A DNA stretch of 64,000 bases, from the NCBI RefSeq assembly GCF_001567565.1, contig NZ_LSSW01000031.1:186001-250000 (forward strand). Reading direction: 5' to 3'. A model generated the notes under the pieces. It was not told where the DNA came from and ran no database searches. It was given only the letters and a program-made list of their open reading frames with translations. The translations under genes were made by a program, and so were the position numbers. The stretch's first letter is position 1. The number at the start of each line of letters is the position of its first letter. Of this stretch, positions 24,890-33,041 are shown one piece after another. This DNA comes from Ectopseudomonas composti. GTDB lineage: Bacteria; Pseudomonadota; Gammaproteobacteria; Pseudomonadales; Pseudomonadaceae.

Positions 24890-25186
24890 ATGGAAGAAGT
24901 CAATCTCGTCGTCATGATCGAAGTAATGCCAGGCAAACGAGACCTCCAAATTGAGGCATATAAAAATCTTAAACCGCTAGTCCTCGCGGAGCCTGGATGC
25001 CTGCAATACGAGTTATTTAGCGATGCAGCGGATGAAAACAAGTTCTTGCTCATCGAAAGATGGACATCGCAAGACGCACTAAACGCGCACGATCAAACAG
25101 AGCACATGATTGCCGCTGACACCCATAGCCCAACATTTCGTGCCAAGCCTGCCCAAGTCATAAAAATGACCACGGTAACCGCCTGA
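24890..25186 (+). CDS. Cassette 6: second ABM/YgiN-like monooxygenase-fold protein
   Basis: A 98-residue protein of the ABM family. It has VVMIEVMPGKRDLQIEAYKN, then EPGCLQYELFSDAADENKFL, then the diagnostic LIERWTSQDALNAHDQTEH. The ATG at 24890 (MEEVNLV) after AAAAGAAGACC is chosen; 24824 is also open but would place the start inside the preceding intercassette sequence. It shares only the fold with cassette 2. The array therefore holds two independent members of the same small-enzyme family. Confidence 0.8.
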   Translation: MEEVNLVVMIEVMPGKRDLQIEAYKNLKPLVLAEPGCLQYELFSDAADENKFLLIERWTSQDALNAHDQTEHMIAADTHSPTFRAKPAQVIKMTTVTA

Positions 25187-25256
25187 CCATAGGTTCAGAT
25201 CGCTCGCGGAAGCGGACTGAGGCCGCCTCCTTAATCAAATACCAGGTGCTTTAACT

Positions 25257-25577
25257 GTGCGAAAGCTATTGGAGTCCGACAGTCTCATTCAGGTAAACTT
25301 GATAGCCAGCTACCTGCAAAGCAATGGCATCACCACAAAGATATTAAATGAACACCAAGACGCTATCCGCTCGGTGATTTCCTTCAACAAACCGATACAC
25401 CCCGAACTCTGGGTACATCCTGAACAATTTGAAACCGCAGCCAAATTAGTCGGACGCTACCAACATGAACAAGAATTAAATGATTCACTCAGCGAAAACG
25501 AGTGGCCTTGCAAAAAGTGCAAGGAATACAACCCTGAAAATTTCATGTCTTGCTGGAGCTGCGGGAACTCAAAGTGA
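25257..25577 (+). CDS. DUF2007-type protein with a C-terminal zinc ribbon
   Basis: A 106-residue protein. The N-terminal 70 residues resemble DUF2007 (LLESDSLIQVNLIASYLQSN and ELWVHPEQFETAAKLV), a small alpha/beta domain. The tail has four cysteines, C-KK-C and C-W-SC (PCKKCKEYNPENFMSCWSC), a zinc ribbon. The GTG at 25257 has AGGTG upstream. G+C is intermediate, so it may be the last cassette or the first chromosomal gene; no attC could be drawn after it. Confidence 0.72.
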   Translation: MRKLLESDSLIQVNLIASYLQSNGITTKILNEHQDAIRSVISFNKPIHPELWVHPEQFETAAKLVGRYQHEQELNDSLSENEWPCKKCKEYNPENFMSCWSCGNSK

Positions 25578-25607
25578 CCATATCCAACTTAAATCGGTAG
25601 AACCCCA

Positions 25608-25844
25608 ATGCCCTTCCCACACGATGAACACCAGGCCCTTCTGAACGTTAAAGGCGTAGGCCCGACCGTCGTGCAACGACTCGAACAGATCGGCATCAAC
25701 TCGCTTCAGGAGCTGGCCGAAGCCAGCGTCGGCGATATCGTCACGGCGGTAGCCGCTCAGCTGGGCTCGACCTGCTGGAAGAACAGCCCGCAGGCACGCG
25801 CCGCTATCCAGGCGGCTATCGACCTGGCTAAATCACGTCAGTAA
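25608..25844 (+). CDS. Helix-hairpin-helix protein (Cdd1-like)
   Basis: A 78-residue protein with a helix-hairpin-helix motif (LLNVKGVGPTVVQRLEQIGI), followed by SLQELAEASVGDI, the pattern of small DNA-binding HhH proteins such as the Cdd1/pathogenicity-locus family. G+C-rich codon use resembles the host chromosome, which suggests the cassette array has ended before it. It precedes a VOC-domain gene on the same strand by 30 bases. Confidence 0.75.
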   Translation: MPFPHDEHQALLNVKGVGPTVVQRLEQIGINSLQELAEASVGDIVTAVAAQLGSTCWKNSPQARAAIQAAIDLAKSRQ

Positions 25845-25873
25845 TCCCCCCTTTCACTGCCAAGGAACTCGGC

Positions 25874-26236
25874 ATGCCTGCTCACGAGAAGATCAATTAC
25901 GTCGAATATCCCACCCGCAACCTGCCGGCCACCAAAGCCTTCTTTCAGGCCGCTTTCGGCTGGCGATTCACGGACTATGGCCCCGACTACGCCGCCTTCG
26001 CCGACGAAGGCCTCGATGGCGGATTTTTCAGCGCCGAGATGTCCGCACGCAGCGACAACGGCAGCGCGCTGATCGTGTTCTACAGTGCACAGCTGGAAGG
26101 CACTCAGGCCAAGGTCGAGGCTGCTGGAGGGGAAATCATCAAACCGATCTTCGCCTTCCCCGGCGGGAGGCGCTTTCATTTCGTCGAACCGGGTGGCAAC
26201 GAGTTCGCCGTATGGTCGGAACCGAACGGCCAATAG
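25874..26236 (+). CDS. VOC-family (glyoxalase/bleomycin-resistance fold) protein
   Basis: A 120-residue single-domain VOC protein. It has INYVEYPTRNLPATKAFFQAAFGW at the N-terminus, and GGRRFHFVEPGGNEFAVWS near the end supplies a His and the metal-binding Glu. The family includes glyoxalases, extradiol dioxygenases and resistance proteins. The substrate cannot be told. ATG 25874 follows CAAGGAACTCGGC. Codon use is host-like. Confidence 0.85.
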   Translation: MPAHEKINYVEYPTRNLPATKAFFQAAFGWRFTDYGPDYAAFADEGLDGGFFSAEMSARSDNGSALIVFYSAQLEGTQAKVEAAGGEIIKPIFAFPGGRRFHFVEPGGNEFAVWSEPNGQ

Positions 26237-26447
26237 TCGCCCACACCTCTGAGTAGCGAACCGTCGTTCCTGCACAGGCGGGAACCCGGCTCCCTGCAGC
26301 CCTGCCCTCTCCGGCCCAAAATCGTTGTAGAGACAATCTGTAACGCTTGAAACCGTGCGCCGACGGACCATCGTTTGACCCGCCGCCAGTCCCCCTATTA
26401 ACGTCCGCAGCCACGGAAGATCCCTGCACAAATCAAGGAGGTACAGG

Positions 26448-27149
26448 ATGCGAATCATGGTGATCGGCGCTAGTCGAGGTCTTGGCCGCGCCTTGGTAGA
26501 CGGCTTGGCGCAAGACCACGAATTGGTCGGAATTTCGCGTAGTCATCCAGCCGATCTGCCTAGGGGCATCCAGTGGATCGAAGCCGATATGAGCGACCCA
26601 CTGCGGGCGGTAGAAGCCATCGAAGCCCAGACACCGCAACAGCTGGACGCGATCATCTACAACCTGGGTATCTGGGAAGCGCGCGCATTCGAGGATGACT
26701 ACAGTTTTCTGCAGGACGAGGACGCACAGATTCTCGAGATGGTCAGCGTCAATATCGGCGCGACCTTGCTGCTGCTCAAACGCTTGCTACCGCGCCTGCT
26801 CGGCCGCGCCAAACCGCAATTGATCCTGACCGGTTCCACCTCGGCGCTGCCACAAAGCGGCCGTCCGGAAGTCACGTTCGGTGCCAGCAAATTCGCCCTC
26901 AAGGGCATTGCCGAGACCCTGCGCGAAGGTTTTCGCGATCAGCGTCTGGCCGTCACCTGCCTGCAACTGGGCTACCTCAATACCCAGGACGATCTGCAAA
27001 CGCCGGTCGAGCGGGCCGCGCAGCATGGCCAGGGTCAGCTGATTCCACTGCACGATGTCGTCGCCCTGGTGCGCACACTGCTGAGTCTGTCCGATGCCAG
27101 CTACGTGCGTGAGCTGGTGCTGCCGGCCATTGCTGACGAGCGCTTCTGA
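26448..27149 (+). CDS. SDR-family protein with Phe in place of the catalytic Tyr
   Basis: A 233-residue short-chain dehydrogenase fold. The cofactor motif GASRGLG is at residues 7-13 and the NAG-equivalent YNLG near 71. The Ser is in LTGSTSALPQ. The YxxxK motif reads FGASK, with Phe144 and Lys148. Tyr is the general acid/base in SDR enzymes, so this protein may bind nucleotide without normal turnover. ATG 26448 follows AAGGAGGTACAGG, a strong site. It precedes a decayed acetyltransferase gene by 14 bases. Confidence 0.85.
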   Translation: MRIMVIGASRGLGRALVDGLAQDHELVGISRSHPADLPRGIQWIEADMSDPLRAVEAIEAQTPQQLDAIIYNLGIWEARAFEDDYSFLQDEDAQILEMVSVNIGATLLLLKRLLPRLLGRAKPQLILTGSTSALPQSGRPEVTFGASKFALKGIAETLREGFRDQRLAVTCLQLGYLNTQDDLQTPVERAAQHGQGQLIPLHDVVALVRTLLSLSDASYVRELVLPAIADERF

Positions 27150-27163
27150 ACACAAGGAACCCC

Positions 27164-27720
27164 ATGCCTGATCTTTGCGTGACACTGACAACAGATCGTC
27201 TCCTGCTGCGCCCTCTGCAAGCAGCGGATGCGCCAGTGCTGTTCGCGACCTTCTCCGATCCGCAGGTCATGCGCTACTGGAACACCCCGCCCTGGGACAC
27301 CGAGGCCGTGGCGCTGGATTACATCCACGCAGAACGACACGCCATGCACGAGGGCGAGCGCCTGACCCTGGCTATCGTCATCAGGGAAAGCGCCGAGCTG
27401 ATCGGCAAGTGTCTGCTATTCAACTACCAGCCGGAATCTCGTCGCGCGGAGATCGGCTTTGGCATTGCATCCTCTGCCTGGGGCAAGGGTTACGTTCAGG
27501 AGGCGGCCGGCGAGTTGCTGCGCCATGGATTCGAAACCCTGGGGCTCAACCGCGTCGAGGCCGAGATCGACCCGAACAATAGCGCCTCCGGGCGCGCATT
27601 GTAGCGTTTGGGGTTCAGCCAGGAAGGGTTGCTGCGCCAACGCTGGATCATCGACGGACAGGTATCGGATTCGGCACTATTCGGACTGCTGAGCGAAGAC
27701 TGGCGCAAGCGCCACAATCA
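27164..27720 (+). pseudogene. GNAT acetyltransferase (RimJ/RimL type) with a nonsense codon
   Basis: The frame begins TTDRLLLRPLQAADAPVLFA and has the acetyl-CoA motif region (EIGFGIASSAWGKGYVQEAA) and the following EIDPNNSASGRAL. A TAG at 27602-27604 then stops it at 146 residues. Directly after, the same frame continues RLGFSQEGLLRQRW, the normal C-terminal strand of the family, so a GAG-to-TAG change is likely. The frame stays open past the expected end to 28030, which hints at a second lesion near the 3' end. The end coordinate is approximate. Confidence 0.78.
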
Positions 27721-27749
27721 ACGGCAAGTCGCGAACGACAGGGGCAAGC

Positions 27750-28286
27750 ATGCAGAGAATCGACCATATCCGCCTGATGGCACGCTACAACAGCTGGATG
27801 AACGAACGGCTCTACGCGGCGGCGTGCACCCTGCCCGACGAAGCGCTGAGTGCCGAGCGTGGTGCGTTCTTCGGCTCGATCCTCGGTACGCTCAATCATC
27901 TGCTGGTGGCCGACCGTATCTGGCTGGGGCGCTACCGCGCACACCCGGCGAACTTCCGGGCATTGCAGACTCTCGCAGAGTTGCAGACACCGACGCGGCT
28001 GGATCAGCCGATGGCGGCGGACATACGTGAGCTGGCCACACTGCGAAAGCAGCTGGACAGTTGCATCGAGGCCCTGGCTGCCGAGATGGGCGAAGAACAG
28101 CTGGATCAGCCGCTGAGCTACCACAACACCAAGGGTGTCGCCGCGCAAAAGCACTTCTTCGCCCTGCTGACGCACCTGTTCAACCACCAGACGCATCACC
28201 GAGGACAGGCCACGACGCTGTTGGCTCAGGCCGGAGTGGATGTTGGCGTGACCGACCTGCTGGCGTTGATCCCTGACGAGCCTTGA
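27750..28286 (+). CDS. DinB-family protein
   Basis: A 178-residue four-helix bundle of the DinB/YfiT type. The metal-site histidines are in LGTLNHLLVADRIWLGRY (near residue 50) and LLTHLFNHQTHHRGQ (near 145), matching the three-His pattern. DinB proteins are often thiol-dependent transferases or of unknown role. It is host-like in codon use. Confidence 0.88.
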   Translation: MQRIDHIRLMARYNSWMNERLYAAACTLPDEALSAERGAFFGSILGTLNHLLVADRIWLGRYRAHPANFRALQTLAELQTPTRLDQPMAADIRELATLRKQLDSCIEALAAEMGEEQLDQPLSYHNTKGVAAQKHFFALLTHLFNHQTHHRGQATTLLAQAGVDVGVTDLLALIPDEP

Positions 28287-28327
28287 GCGGTGATCAAGCG
28301 CCTATCGAGCTTCGCCCTTGTCCACGC

Positions 28328-29035
28328 TCACAGCCCAGCCAGTTTCAGCCAGTGCGCGTAGAAACCCTCGGCGACCCGATTCAGCGCACTGACCTTTCCG
28401 CTCAGGTCGTCGCGCATCTCGGCAATGCTCTGCTGGCTGGGCTGGCTGGCATCGAGCAGATGGGCCCAGTCGCCGAGCCAGTGCTCGACCAGCGCCTGGG
28501 TCATTTCCGGATGCCCTTGCAGTGCCAGGACCTTGTCACCCCAGGCAAAGCCCTGATTGTCACACCAGCGACTGCTCAGCAAAGGCTGGGCGCCGTCAGG
28601 TAGCGCGAAGGTGTCGCCATGCCACTGAAAAATGCTGAATTCTTCAGGCAAGTGCGCCAGCCAGGGGCTATCGGCCGCTTCTGAGCGCCGCTGCATAATC
28701 TGCCACCCCGCTTCGGTGTAGGGCATACGGCGGATGCTCGCGCCCAGCGCCTTGGCCAGCAGTTGGCCGCCCAGGCAGTGACCGATAAGCGGAATGTCGC
28801 GCGCGATGAAGCGCTGCAGCGCCGCCACTTCGTCGGCGATCCAGGGCAGCGGGTCGTTGACGCTCATCGGCCCGCCCATCACGGCAACCGCCTTGGGCCG
28901 CTCCAGGTCGTAGCCGCGCAATTGGCCCAGATCGACGCGCAACACGTCGAAACTGCAGCCACGCGCCTGCAGCACCTGCGCCAGGTGGGCGGGTGGGCAA
29001 TAATCGATATGGGTCAGGATCAGAACATCGGCCAT
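28328..29035 (-). CDS. Class I glutamine amidotransferase-like protein
   Basis: A 235-residue GATase1 protein like the YfeJ/GMP-synthase-glutaminase group. The nucleophile elbow is PLIGHCLGGQLLAKALG (Cys near residue 87) and the His-Glu pair is in ALQGHPEMTQ. ATG 29035 (MADVLILTHID) is used because GGAGGTACTC precedes it; the longer frame to 29149 has no site. The natural acceptor is unknown. Confidence 0.87.
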   Translation of the reverse strand: MADVLILTHIDYCPPAHLAQVLQARGCSFDVLRVDLGQLRGYDLERPKAVAVMGGPMSVNDPLPWIADEVAALQRFIARDIPLIGHCLGGQLLAKALGASIRRMPYTEAGWQIMQRRSEAADSPWLAHLPEEFSIFQWHGDTFALPDGAQPLLSSRWCDNQGFAWGDKVLALQGHPEMTQALVEHWLGDWAHLLDASQPSQQSIAEMRDDLSGKVSALNRVAEGFYAHWLKLAGL

Positions 29036-29152
29036 GAGTACCTCCGCCGCGCAGTCTGCGCGAGAAGGCGTGGCAAGTCGAGGTGGGCTGGGAGTTGAAG
29101 CCATCGGCCGGGTGGCCGGCCGATGGTCTGCTGACGGATGCCGCGGCAATCC

Positions 29153-29497
29153 CTAACGCATGGCTGACGCTTTCACCTCCTGCGTGACGCCCCAGCCATC
29201 CATCTTGCCGCCCAGCGGGACGACGATGGACTCCAGGTCGTGTTCGAACTCGCCGATACCGGCATGGGTGGCGTACATCACTTTGCTGATCTGCAGGTGC
29301 CAGATGCCGTCCTCGCGGGCAGATATCTGGGCATTGAGCGACTCGCCGCGAAAGTTTCTGGCCGCCATTCTGGCCCGTTCTTCGTCGGGAAAGATGGCGT
29401 AGAACTCGATCGGGTGAAACTGGGCGAAGTCGAATCCCCCTTCTTTCATCCGACGCAGCACCGAAGTGCTGGAGTCTTCGTGGAAGGCTGTGCTCAT
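29153..29497 (-). CDS. RraB-like ribonuclease E regulator protein
   Basis: A 114-residue protein that resembles RraB (regulator of ribonuclease activity B): acidic, with FDFAQFHPIEFYAIFPDEERA and a C-terminal GGKMDGWGVTQE. The FGGKxDGWG-like ending is typical of the family. ATG 29497 follows GAGGGGGTCGTTT. It is preceded by a noncoding 276-base gap in which nothing else was seen. Confidence 0.75.
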   Translation of the reverse strand: MSTAFHEDSSTSVLRRMKEGGFDFAQFHPIEFYAIFPDEERARMAARNFRGESLNAQISAREDGIWHLQISKVMYATHAGIGEFEHDLESIVVPLGGKMDGWGVTQEVKASAMR

Positions 29498-29773
29498 AAA
29501 CGACCCCCTCTCAGGCTATGGATGGATTAACCGCTTTCCCAATGCGACCGTCTTGTGGACGGTGTCGCGCCCCCTGTTGGCGCCGCCCCGAGAATCGAGC
29601 AGGTGCTCGATGTGTCTACTGCAAGCGTATCGACGACTGCCCGGCAGAACACCGGACTGAAGACCGTCTTCTCAAGAGTAGCCCGTAAATACGCGATTGG
29701 CTTCGTTCAGAAAGCCTTTGTGACAAAGCCGACGACCAGCGGCAACTGGCCATCCCGGGCACCTCGCCTGCAC

Positions 29774-30193
29774 TCATGGGCGACTGAACCAGCCCATCAG
29801 CAACCTGTTGATCCACCCCGGCGTGACCTGCCCAAGGTTGAACTGCAGCCCCACCGGGCGATGCACGATGCTGGCGTGGGCCTGCTTCCAGGCTGATTCG
29901 GCGATCTGCTCGGCCTGCAGACACATGTCCAGGCGACGCATCACCGGTGGACGCTGCGCCTGACTGCGCAGCATCGGTGTGTCGACGAATGGCGGCATCA
30001 GCTCCCCCACGCGGTTGCCGTGCTCACGCCACTCCAGCTCCAGTGCTTCGTCAGGCCACGTACAGCGAACTTGCTGGCCGAGTAGCTCGCAGCCGTAGAG
30101 CCCCGAGGCGGGGCCCATGTTGAACGCCAGCGCCTCTGGCGTGGCCTGGCCGCGTGGCAAAGGTTGAACACGCCGAATCGATGTGGGCCTCAT
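29774..30193 (-). pseudogene. C-terminal remnant of an SDR-family dehydrogenase
   Basis: The minus frame contains ASGLYGCELL, LELEWREHGNRVGELMPPF and VDTPMLRSQ, the segment after the catalytic Ser in SDR enzymes of the DltE/YqjQ type. The nucleotide-binding half is missing. The expected YxxxK stretch between ASGLYG and LEWREHG is scrambled (CELLGQQVRCTWPDE), pointing to a small deletion or frame change. It lies between rraB and the divergent alkA, without a promoter-like region of its own. Confidence 0.65.
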
Positions 30194-30297
30194 GCATGGT
30201 TCTAGCCCTTTCGCCCAGGCCGAAGCTACGAACGCGCCGGGATTTGAAAGTCATCTTCACGCTGACAAGCCGCAAGCGCCGAGCTAGGGTGCCAGCC

Positions 30298-31176
30298 ATG
30301 AACATCATCACGCTGCTTCTGCCCTACCAACCGCCCTGGGACTGGCAACAGTTCCACAGCCATTTCGCCCTGCGCGCGATTCCCGGTCTGGAGTCGCTGA
30401 GCGCGGATAGCTACAGCCGCGGTTTCAGCATCGATGGCGCACCGGGCTGGTTCAGGGTCGCTCCGCTGCCGGGGCAGAACGCGCTGGAGTTGCGCTGTCG
30501 CCTGGCCTCGCCTGCCCATCTCGATCCACTCGAACGACGCGTGCGGCGCATGTTCGACCTCGACAGCGAACCCGAGGCGATTGCCCTGCATCTGGGCACT
30601 GATGAGCTGCTCGCACCATTGCTGCGGCGCAATCCGGGCCTGCGCCTGCCAGTGGCATTCGACCCGTTCGAGCAGGCAGTACGCGCTATCGTCGGCCAGC
30701 AGGTCACGGTCAAAGCCGCGGTCACCATAGTCGGGCGCCTGGTACAGCGCGTCGGCACGCCAATCGAGACGCCGGAAACGCTGGGCATCAGCCATCTGTT
30801 CCCCTCGCCGCAAGCACTTGCCGAGGCTGATCTGACCGGCATCGGCATGCCCGGCAAGCGTGTGCAGTGCCTGCAGCATTTCGCCGCGCGCATCGCCGAT
30901 GGCAGCCTGAAGCTGGATATGGAAAAGGGCAGCGCGGCGCTGATCGAACGACTCTGCACCCTGCCCGGCATCGGCCCGTGGACGGCGGAGTATATTGCCC
31001 TGCGTGCATTCGGAGAGGCCGACGCCTTTCCCGCCAGCGATCTGGGGCTGCTCAAGGCGCCCGTCTGGGGAGCTGAAGGGATCGATGCGCGTCGCCTGAA
31101 ACAACGTGCCGAAGCCTGGCGCCCCTGGCGCGCCTATGCGGCGGCGCACCTCTGGCATAACTATTCGGGAGGCTGA
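30298..31176 (+). CDS. alkA: DNA-3-methyladenine glycosylase II
   Basis: A 292-residue HhH-GPD glycosylase that removes alkylated purines. It has the AlkA N-terminal domain (SADSYSRGFSIDGAPGWF), then PFEQAVRAIVGQQVT. The HhH is LCTLPGIGPWTAEYIALRAF, followed by the catalytic Asp in ADAFPASDLGL. ATG 30298 is favoured over 30154, which lies in the neighbouring remnant region. The stop is three bases before ogt, so the two alkylation-repair genes form an operon. Confidence 0.92.
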   Translation: MNIITLLLPYQPPWDWQQFHSHFALRAIPGLESLSADSYSRGFSIDGAPGWFRVAPLPGQNALELRCRLASPAHLDPLERRVRRMFDLDSEPEAIALHLGTDELLAPLLRRNPGLRLPVAFDPFEQAVRAIVGQQVTVKAAVTIVGRLVQRVGTPIETPETLGISHLFPSPQALAEADLTGIGMPGKRVQCLQHFAARIADGSLKLDMEKGSAALIERLCTLPGIGPWTAEYIALRAFGEADAFPASDLGLLKAPVWGAEGIDARRLKQRAEAWRPWRAYAAAHLWHNYSGG

Positions 31177-31179
31177 GCC

Positions 31180-31677
31180 ATGCACTACCGTTACCACGAC
31201 AGCCCCGTCGGCCCGCTGTTTCTCGCGGCCGATGAAAGCGGCCTGCAACTGCTGCTGATGGAGCTGGACAGCCGGCCCTGGCGCATCGAAGAGCATTGGC
31301 AGCCCGCTGGCCGTGAGCTGGACGCCGTGTGCAGCCAGCTGGACGAATATTTCGCCAGCAAGCGCCGTCAGTTCGAACTGCGCCTGGCGCCGAAGGGCAC
31401 GGCCTTTCAGCAGGCAGTTTGGCAGGCGCTGCTGGCGATCCCCTACGGCCGCACCTGCAGCTACTCCGAGTTGGCCAGTGTCCTCGACAGGCCACAGGCG
31501 GTGCGTGCGGTGGGAACGGCCAATGGCGCCAATCCGATTTCCATCATCGTGCCCTGTCATCGCGTGATCGGCCGTGACGGCAGCCTCACCGGTTATGCCG
31601 GTGGCCTGCCGCGCAAACAGCAATTGCTGGAGTTGGAGGGTGTGTTGCAGCCGGCGCAGGCGCAACTGGCTCTGTAA
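31180..31677 (+). CDS. ogt: Methylated-DNA--protein-cysteine methyltransferase
   Basis: A 165-residue suicide alkyltransferase that repairs O6-methylguanine. The acceptor cysteine is in IIVPCHRVIG near residue 126. The DNA-binding helix-turn-helix is YGRTCSYSELASVL, and the C-terminal lid is YAGGLPRKQQLLELE. It follows alkA by three bases and shares its transcription. Confidence 0.93.
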   Translation: MHYRYHDSPVGPLFLAADESGLQLLLMELDSRPWRIEEHWQPAGRELDAVCSQLDEYFASKRRQFELRLAPKGTAFQQAVWQALLAIPYGRTCSYSELASVLDRPQAVRAVGTANGANPISIIVPCHRVIGRDGSLTGYAGGLPRKQQLLELEGVLQPAQAQLAL

Positions 31678-31678
31678 C

Positions 31679-32236
31679 CTAGGGCGCGGGTATGCGCGCC
31701 AGAGGCTCGGTACGCGGGCGCAGTGGCAGCGCCAGAATCAGCCCTTCGCCCGAGGCAGGAAAGATGCCGGTCAGCGCGGTGATGTTGACCTGATGGGAAA
31801 CCAGCAGCAACGGCGCACCAAGCGGCAGCTCGTTGATCATGCGAACCAGCTCGGCGGTCTGCTCGGCACCGTCCTCGGGCTGGCCAAAGAATGAATCCAG
31901 CGCGGCGAACGGCTGCACCGGGCCGCGCAGCATGCCGCGCGCAGTGTCCAGTGCGCGGCACCAGCGACTGCTGAGAAGGCGCGGCTGCTCGATCCCCTGA
32001 CGCGCGAGCAACTCGCCCCAGCGCCGGGCCTCGGCACGCCCTTGATCGTTGAGATTGCGCTGGGTTTCGCAGCGTTCCAGGCGAAAATTCGCCGGGTCGC
32101 CCGTACCCGGCGCCGTTGCGTGGCGCATGAGCATCAACGCGCGGCCCTCGCGCAGTGCCTGCCAGGCATCGGCGTTATCTGCTGCCACACTGAACAGTGG
32201 CAGCAGCGCCAAGGCCAGCAGCCACAGCCGGCTCAT
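31679..32236 (-). CDS. Histidine phosphatase family protein, exported
   Basis: A 185-residue phosphoglycerate-mutase-like phosphatase. Signal peptide MSRLWLLALALLPLFSVA is cleaved near AADNA. The catalytic RHA triad (LMRHATAPGTGD) sits near residue 40, and the second His is in LLLVSHQVNITALTG. The start at 32236 overlaps the stop of the upstream small membrane protein gene by four bases. It is the last gene of the aroC operon. Confidence 0.87.
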   Translation of the reverse strand: MSRLWLLALALLPLFSVAADNADAWQALREGRALMLMRHATAPGTGDPANFRLERCETQRNLNDQGRAEARRWGELLARQGIEQPRLLSSRWCRALDTARGMLRGPVQPFAALDSFFGQPEDGAEQTAELVRMINELPLGAPLLLVSHQVNITALTGIFPASGEGLILALPLRPRTEPLARIPAP

Positions 32237-32424
32237 ATCCTGACGTTGCCGCGCGGCCCCATCAGCGCCCAGATGATCAGACCGATCACCGGCAGCAGCA
32301 CGATCAGCAGAATCCACAGAATCTTGATCCCGGTCTCGGCGCTGCTCTTGATCACGTTGAGGATGGCCCAGATATCCAGGGCAAGGATGACCAGGCCGAT
32401 CAGGCCATTGAACATGGAACCCAT
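32233..32424 (-). CDS. Small PLDc_N-domain membrane protein
   Basis: A 63-residue protein with two transmembrane helices (LIGLVILALDIWAILNVI and ILWILLIVLLPVIGLIIWAL). It ends in MGPRG, the pattern of the phospholipase D N-terminal (PLDc_N) membrane domain as a stand-alone protein. ATG 32424 (MGSMFNG) follows AGGAGTG; the longer frame up to 32556 is not supported. It overlaps the following phosphatase gene. Confidence 0.85.
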   Translation of the reverse strand: MGSMFNGLIGLVILALDIWAILNVIKSSAETGIKILWILLIVLLPVIGLIIWALMGPRGNVRI

Positions 32425-32485
32425 GACGACACTCCTGTCTGAAAGGTTGCCTGCATAGGATAGCTGGCGACTGGCGTCGGTTCCC

Positions 32486-33025
32486 TCAATCACCGAGCCG
32501 GGCAAAACGGCTGGCGATATCGTCATCGGTACGCACGGGTGCATCCTCGCTGGCACTCAGGCGCACTACCAGTGCATGCGGTTCCTCACCCAGGTCGAAC
32601 CAGTGGCGGGTGCCGGCTGGCAGCGACAGCAGATCGCCCCTCTCGCCCTGCAGCATGTACACGTGGCCATCGAGGTGTAGGCTGAGCTGGGCAAAGCCAC
32701 CGAGGAACAACCAGGCACTGGCCGTCGACTGCGCCTGCTCGTCCAGATGACGCGCACGCAGCTCCAGCTTCTGCGGATCATTGCGCTGCAGGTTGAACAG
32801 CTCCTGCTGCACGTGACCTTCCTTGCTCATGAATGCCTGCAGCCACAGGCCGTAGGCCGCATCCAATTCGGCCTGCTCGCAGCCAGGGCGCAAGGCAGCC
32901 GGCAGTTCCACCTGACGATAGTCGATGCCCGCCGCCGCCAGCGTGCTGGCGATGTCGTCGGCGTAGTTCAGTACCTTGTTCGGCAGTTCCGGTGCGGTAT
33001 CCAGGTAGACGGCGAGGCTGCTCAT
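32486..33025 (-). CDS. Acireductone-dioxygenase-like cupin lacking metal ligands
   Basis: A 179-residue protein aligned end to end with acireductone dioxygenase MtnD (MSSLxVY start, DDIASTLAAAGI, DLLSLPAGTRHWFDLG). In true MtnD the HxHxxxE motif follows LDE. Here it reads QAQSTAS (residues 97-103), so both His become Gln and the Glu becomes Ser. Only His141 of the four ligands remains. The C-terminal segment is also divergent. Methionine-salvage activity is therefore unlikely. ATG 33025 is placed by alignment. The gene sits between an MFS gene and a small membrane protein gene in the aroC operon. Confidence 0.85.
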   Translation of the reverse strand: MSSLAVYLDTAPELPNKVLNYADDIASTLAAAGIDYRQVELPAALRPGCEQAELDAAYGLWLQAFMSKEGHVQQELFNLQRNDPQKLELRARHLDEQAQSTASAWLFLGGFAQLSLHLDGHVYMLQGERGDLLSLPAGTRHWFDLGEEPHALVVRLSASEDAPVRTDDDIASRFARLGD

Positions 33026-33041
33026 GACGGGTTCACTCGAT

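Noticed and set aside
32486..33025. Calling this gene mtnD outright
   Set aside because: Three of the four metal ligands are replaced, so the symbol would imply an activity the sequence does not support.
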